DNA of 44,285 bases from Protostelium mycophagum (lineage: Eukaryota > Evosea > Variosea > Protosteliida > Protosteliaceae), in NCBI GenBank assembly GCA_002081555.1, contig MZNV01002731.1, positions 1 to 44,285 on the forward strand. The letters are read 5' to 3'. The position numbers and the translations under genes were made by a program. The notes under the pieces are model-generated. The model did no database searches. It had not been told where the DNA came from and saw only the letters and a program-made list of their open reading frames with translations. This document shows, piece after piece, positions 41,234 through 44,285 of this stretch (its first letter is position 1; each line of letters starts with the position of its first letter).

Positions 41234-41557
41234 GGCTTGTGGTAAAATGTGATGATGCTCCCTCTTGTCATATTACGTAAAATCACAAGTCTACAACTAT
41301 CACGATTATTTTTATTTTTTAAATTAAATTTGTGTCACGGCGTTTTGTCATACCGCTGTTTGCGGTTACTATTATGCTCCGGCAAACCGTATTGGCACGC
41401 TTAGGATACAGTTGTTACCGCAAACCTTACCGACAAGAATTCCAGCAATTGGCAGATACGAAAGGGCATACCACCATTATTCAAAAGCTCCAAACCTCTA
41501 AAACATTGAAGCGAGAACCAATCATATGATATAATACGTTAAAATACAACTTTTAAT
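41234..41557. other. Spacer between TBC and RIC1 genes, with an inverted repeat
   Basis: Contains RIC1's promoter. Arms at 41357-41369 (TGTTTGCGGTTAC) and 41414-41425 (GTTACCGCAAAC) form an imperfect inverted repeat around a third GGCAAACCGT segment. No convincing gene; a 65-codon open frame spans it by chance. Confidence 0.5.
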
Positions 41558-43553
41558 TCAAAAATCATCATTCATTGCTATAAAGTCCTTTTTCCTTCTG
41601 TTTTCAGAGCGTACAATTTTTTTAAATTTTGGACTTTTGCTTGAACAGTTCCTCTCGTCCGGCTACAAATCCGCAGCACCTATAAAGGGTCATCTTTCCC
41701 GCCAAAATGTTTAGGAGTGTAGATTCACATGGTTTGACCTACATTCTCCACATTAGGTTCATTTCCGATCTGTTTCATGGAGAATTGAAGAAAAAGTAGA
41801 ATCTCATCAAAAGACATCTTCAACATCTCCTCTTCATGTAGAGTGAACAATGCAAGTGACACGTTGTAGACATAGTCGAAACCTGCGATGACGTCATTCT
41901 ACAATCAGATGAAAAATACATGCTGAATAGTAGAAAATGTGTAAAATCAAAAAATTCCAAGTGTCACATTTATGATACAACACAATCTCTGAGATTAAAA
42001 TCACTGTAAAAAATTTCGAATGAATGATGAGCGTTGTAGATGGGCTTACCCTCGAATAAGATGATATCCCATAATCTCATCGCAAATGGCATAGAATGAT
42101 TGCACAAAAACATAGTCACCAGCCACGGGGTCGCATACGCTGATGTTTGCAGTTCCATGCCTTTCTACAACCGTCATTTCTTCACCATCTACAACGACAG
42201 CAAATCCATCTGTCTTCGACTTTTTTTTATGCGTATTCTTGTTCATCTACAATGCGGATTACAACTCACCAGGTGGTCCGATAATTTGGGCAGGTTGCTT
42301 TCTAGTAGTTTCTCCAGAATAAAAAAAGACTTTGGGAGACCAGGGAGACTTCCCCCCCAATAATCCTCCATTCCAAAATTTTCGATCATGCTCACCTGGA
42401 ATTCGGTCATCTACAATCTCATCTACACCACAACTTTTACAAGAAATCAAAAAATTTAATTCTTGAATAAAAAATATAATGACGTCATATTTCTTGTCTA
42501 CAATGCGGATTACAATTCACCATGAACCAGAATGCGTCCTCTTCAGGCATCATCGTTATGAGCAGAGCTGCAATATATCCCATTCCTAATTTCCGTGAAT
42601 ACTCTACGAAAATTCCACGAAAAATTGACGTGATTTTCTATGAAATTTCACCTTGTAAATAACCGAGGGAAGGACGGTAAGCGGCGACAGATTTTAAAAT
42701 ATTATACATTTTCGATTGGACATCCTTGTGTTGAAAAACCTCATCTACAACGGTAAGATTCAAGCTTTCTGTTGAATATAATATATTTATTTTCTTCGGA
42801 AGAGTAATGTAGACAACATTTGAAATTATGTTTCAAAAACATTAAAGAAAATCTGGTTCGAATATATTGATTTTACATTGTGGATATGTTCTTGACAAAT
42901 CTTTTGTTATCTGTTCTGTGACAGCGGCAGGGACTTCTTTTTCCAAGAAATTTCTGTACGACACTGCCCCCTGCCTGGGCCCCGCCTGATCACGCCCCAC
43001 CTTCATACGCAATAGCCAGATCTGACAGTTCAGAGAAAATCAGTTGAAGAAAATACGCACCTGTCCTCGAACAGTGATCTCATCATTGAGCAGAATACTC
43101 TATCAGCACATAAAAATGATGTTCAAATGATGATTGGACAACTTACGAGGGAGGTAATCCCTTCCTGGCATGTCGGTGTCTGAGTAATCGCCCTCTTTCT
43201 GCTCTTTGGTGTTCCAGGATTTGGAACGTGTGTCGCCTGTGGAAGATTACATTCGTACTATTGATATTGAAAATAGGCCTCACCCTCCGATTTCTTTTGG
43301 GTGATGATGGTGCCTCTATCTTGGACCGTAAATGTTCTTGCATCGGGGTGACAGAGGAATCTTTAGATTCTGATGATGTCTTCTCCACTTCGGCAGACTT
43401 GGCTAATATATGATCACGGGGATCATTCTGTATGATCTCAGGATCTGATGTTGTCGGCGTCGGTGTTGGTGTTGGTGTTGATGATGTGGGGATTGTGGCG
43501 ATCGTTGCTCTCCTTGTGAGTCTACCAAAAACTCCACTGATGAAATCAGCCAT
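41558..43553 (-). CDS. TBC-domain Rab GTPase-activating protein
   Basis: A RabGAP using the dual-finger mechanism. The start at 43553 (MADFISGVFGRLTRR) opens exon 43284-43553, a Ser/Thr/Pro-rich N-terminus with a TPTPTPTT run. The TBC domain follows: IWLLRMKVGRDQ, arginine finger ITKDLSRTYPQ (I-x2-D-x2-R), glutamine finger GYLQGM (Y-x-Q), AALLITMMPEEDAFWFMV, GGSLPGLPKSFFILEKLL, LSDHL, then ELQTSAYATPWLVTMFL and FAMRLWDIILFEG, ending with helices to ALFTLHEEEMLKMSFDEILL. Both catalytic residues are present. A basic 30-residue tail after a TTGTAG acceptor ends at 41558; a different frame of that last exon would give an earlier stop. Two introns (near 42140-42270 and 42390-42520) share a duplicated 5' end and have several candidate acceptors. 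Confidence 0.87.
42246..42520 (-). repeat. Near-identical 24-bp heads of two neighbouring introns
   Basis: Positions 42246-42269 and 42497-42520 are identical except one C/T. On the minus strand each is an intron start, GTGA(G/A)TTGTAATCCGC followed by ATTGTAGA. The rest of the introns is unrelated. Confidence 0.8.
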
Positions 43554-44285
43554 TGCGAGCTGATCATTCGCTGATGTATCAAGAGATGGTGTTGCAGAAT
43601 GATGAGCGGATGCGAAAAGCAAGCGGATTTGCGTCAGAAGATTTCCAAATGGGATTTGGAGTCGTAAGGAGTTTCGGGTTCCACTCAAATTCTGAATTCG
43701 GAAATTTTTAGAACTGATATTACGCTTCAGGAAAATAGGTGTACATATTATTGTTGTAGAACACAACCCAGGTGACTTTACGAAAGTGTTTTATCACGTC
43801 TTCTGAAGGATGTCAAACAAGAGGAGGAATGGATGTCCATAAAAGTGAAAGTCATTTCATTTGAGAGCCACAGAAATTGGATAATACTTTCAGGTTCTAC
43901 TCAAAGTCAAAAGTTGCTCTGGGTTCAATTGATCCAAATTTTCACAAAGTGGATATTTCAGGATTTGGTCAGATTCCCCAATTCTTGGTAGAGACCTGCA
44001 GAGTCACGGTAGTTGCCGTGACTCGATTTGGACTCGACACGGTAATTACCGTGACTCCGACGGACTCCGCAGGTCCTTAATTCTTGGTAATCAACACGTC
44101 AACTACCAAGATTTTTAATGTGGTGTGGGGAAATTGACCAAACTCTGCAATAAGGTGGGATCTCAAAGTTTTTGCAAATAAGACAAACTTATAAATAATG
44201 GAACTTTTTGCTGAGTGTTCTGTTTTCCGTCAACTCTATTAATTCTAGAATATATGCACTTTTATTCTACTTGCAGAACACATAC
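43554..44285. other. Right-end region without a supported gene, with paired hairpins
   Basis: Upstream of the TBC gene. A 67-codon plus-strand frame (43877-44080) crosses the hairpins and is unsupported. The TBC promoter should be in the first few hundred bases. Nothing further recognised to the window edge. Confidence 0.4.
44001..44053. repeat. Two adjacent palindromes, 24 bp and 16 bp
   Basis: 44001-44024 is GAGTCACGGT AGTT GCCGTGACTC (near-perfect, G-U compatible as RNA), and 44038-44053 is the perfect palindrome CACGGTAATTACCGTG. They are flanked by CTGCAG/CCGCAGGTC and CTTGGTA/TACCAAG matches that extend an outer, imperfect inverted repeat. Confidence 0.75.

Noticed and set aside
43877-44080. 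67-codon open frame over the right-end hairpins
   Set aside because: The frame is open because of the palindromes; no start context, no splice sites and no homology.

Overview
This is a gene-dense, intron-rich eukaryotic nuclear window. Introns are mostly 35-60 nt, begin with GT(G/A)AG-like donors and end in AG, very often in TTGTAG. UTRs are tiny. The gene set combines a SPINDLY-type TPR/O-glycosyltransferase, a WW-WW-DH-PH RhoGEF, an armadillo-BTB protein, RIC1, a TBC RabGAP, a phenol-hydroxylase-like flavoprotein, a diubiquitin-AN1 fusion and ankyrin-like repeats. This mix fits an amoebozoan best, and I think of a protosteloid amoeba such as Planoprotostelium. That assignment is inference from gene style, not a database result. 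I saw no bacterial operons, rRNA, tRNA, CRISPR or recognisable transposon or viral element.

Left part (1-12.2 kb): the 3' part of a secreted or surface protein with a triplicated exon block lies on the plus strand. The rest is on the minus strand: a 17-exon, about 1,249-residue mitochondrial-type J-domain protein with a Pam18-like J domain, a UBE2J1-like tail-anchored E2 that appears to lack half its UBC fold, and a RhoGEF. Middle (12.2-23.7 kb): a SPY-like gene (-), Fcf2 (+), armadillo-BTB (-), an ankyrin-like/F-box-like gene (-), a PPR protein (+) and a small acidic protein (-). Then (23.9-35.6 kb): a Q-rich Myb/SANT protein (+), Ub-Ub-AN1 (+), a nu/Ure2p-like GST (+), an FAD monooxygenase (-) and a CCCH zinc finger fused to a WRN-like 3'-5' exonuclease (+). 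Right part (35.5-43.6 kb): RIC1 (-) and a TBC-domain RabGAP (-) lie in tandem. They are a predicted Rab GEF subunit and a Rab GAP, and both may act in Golgi/endosome trafficking.

The genes are ordinary housekeeping and regulatory genes, not an operon. The strongest leads are: the large undescribed J-domain protein; the CCCH-exonuclease fusion; the truncated UBE2J1; a recurrent palindromic dodecamer CGGTANNTACCG in introns and spacers; the repeated TTGTAG acceptor with duplicated intron heads; poly(A) signals overlapping stop codons; and a 74-bp antisense overlap of two coding regions. Exon boundaries were read by eye from frame and splice consensus, so single junctions may be off.
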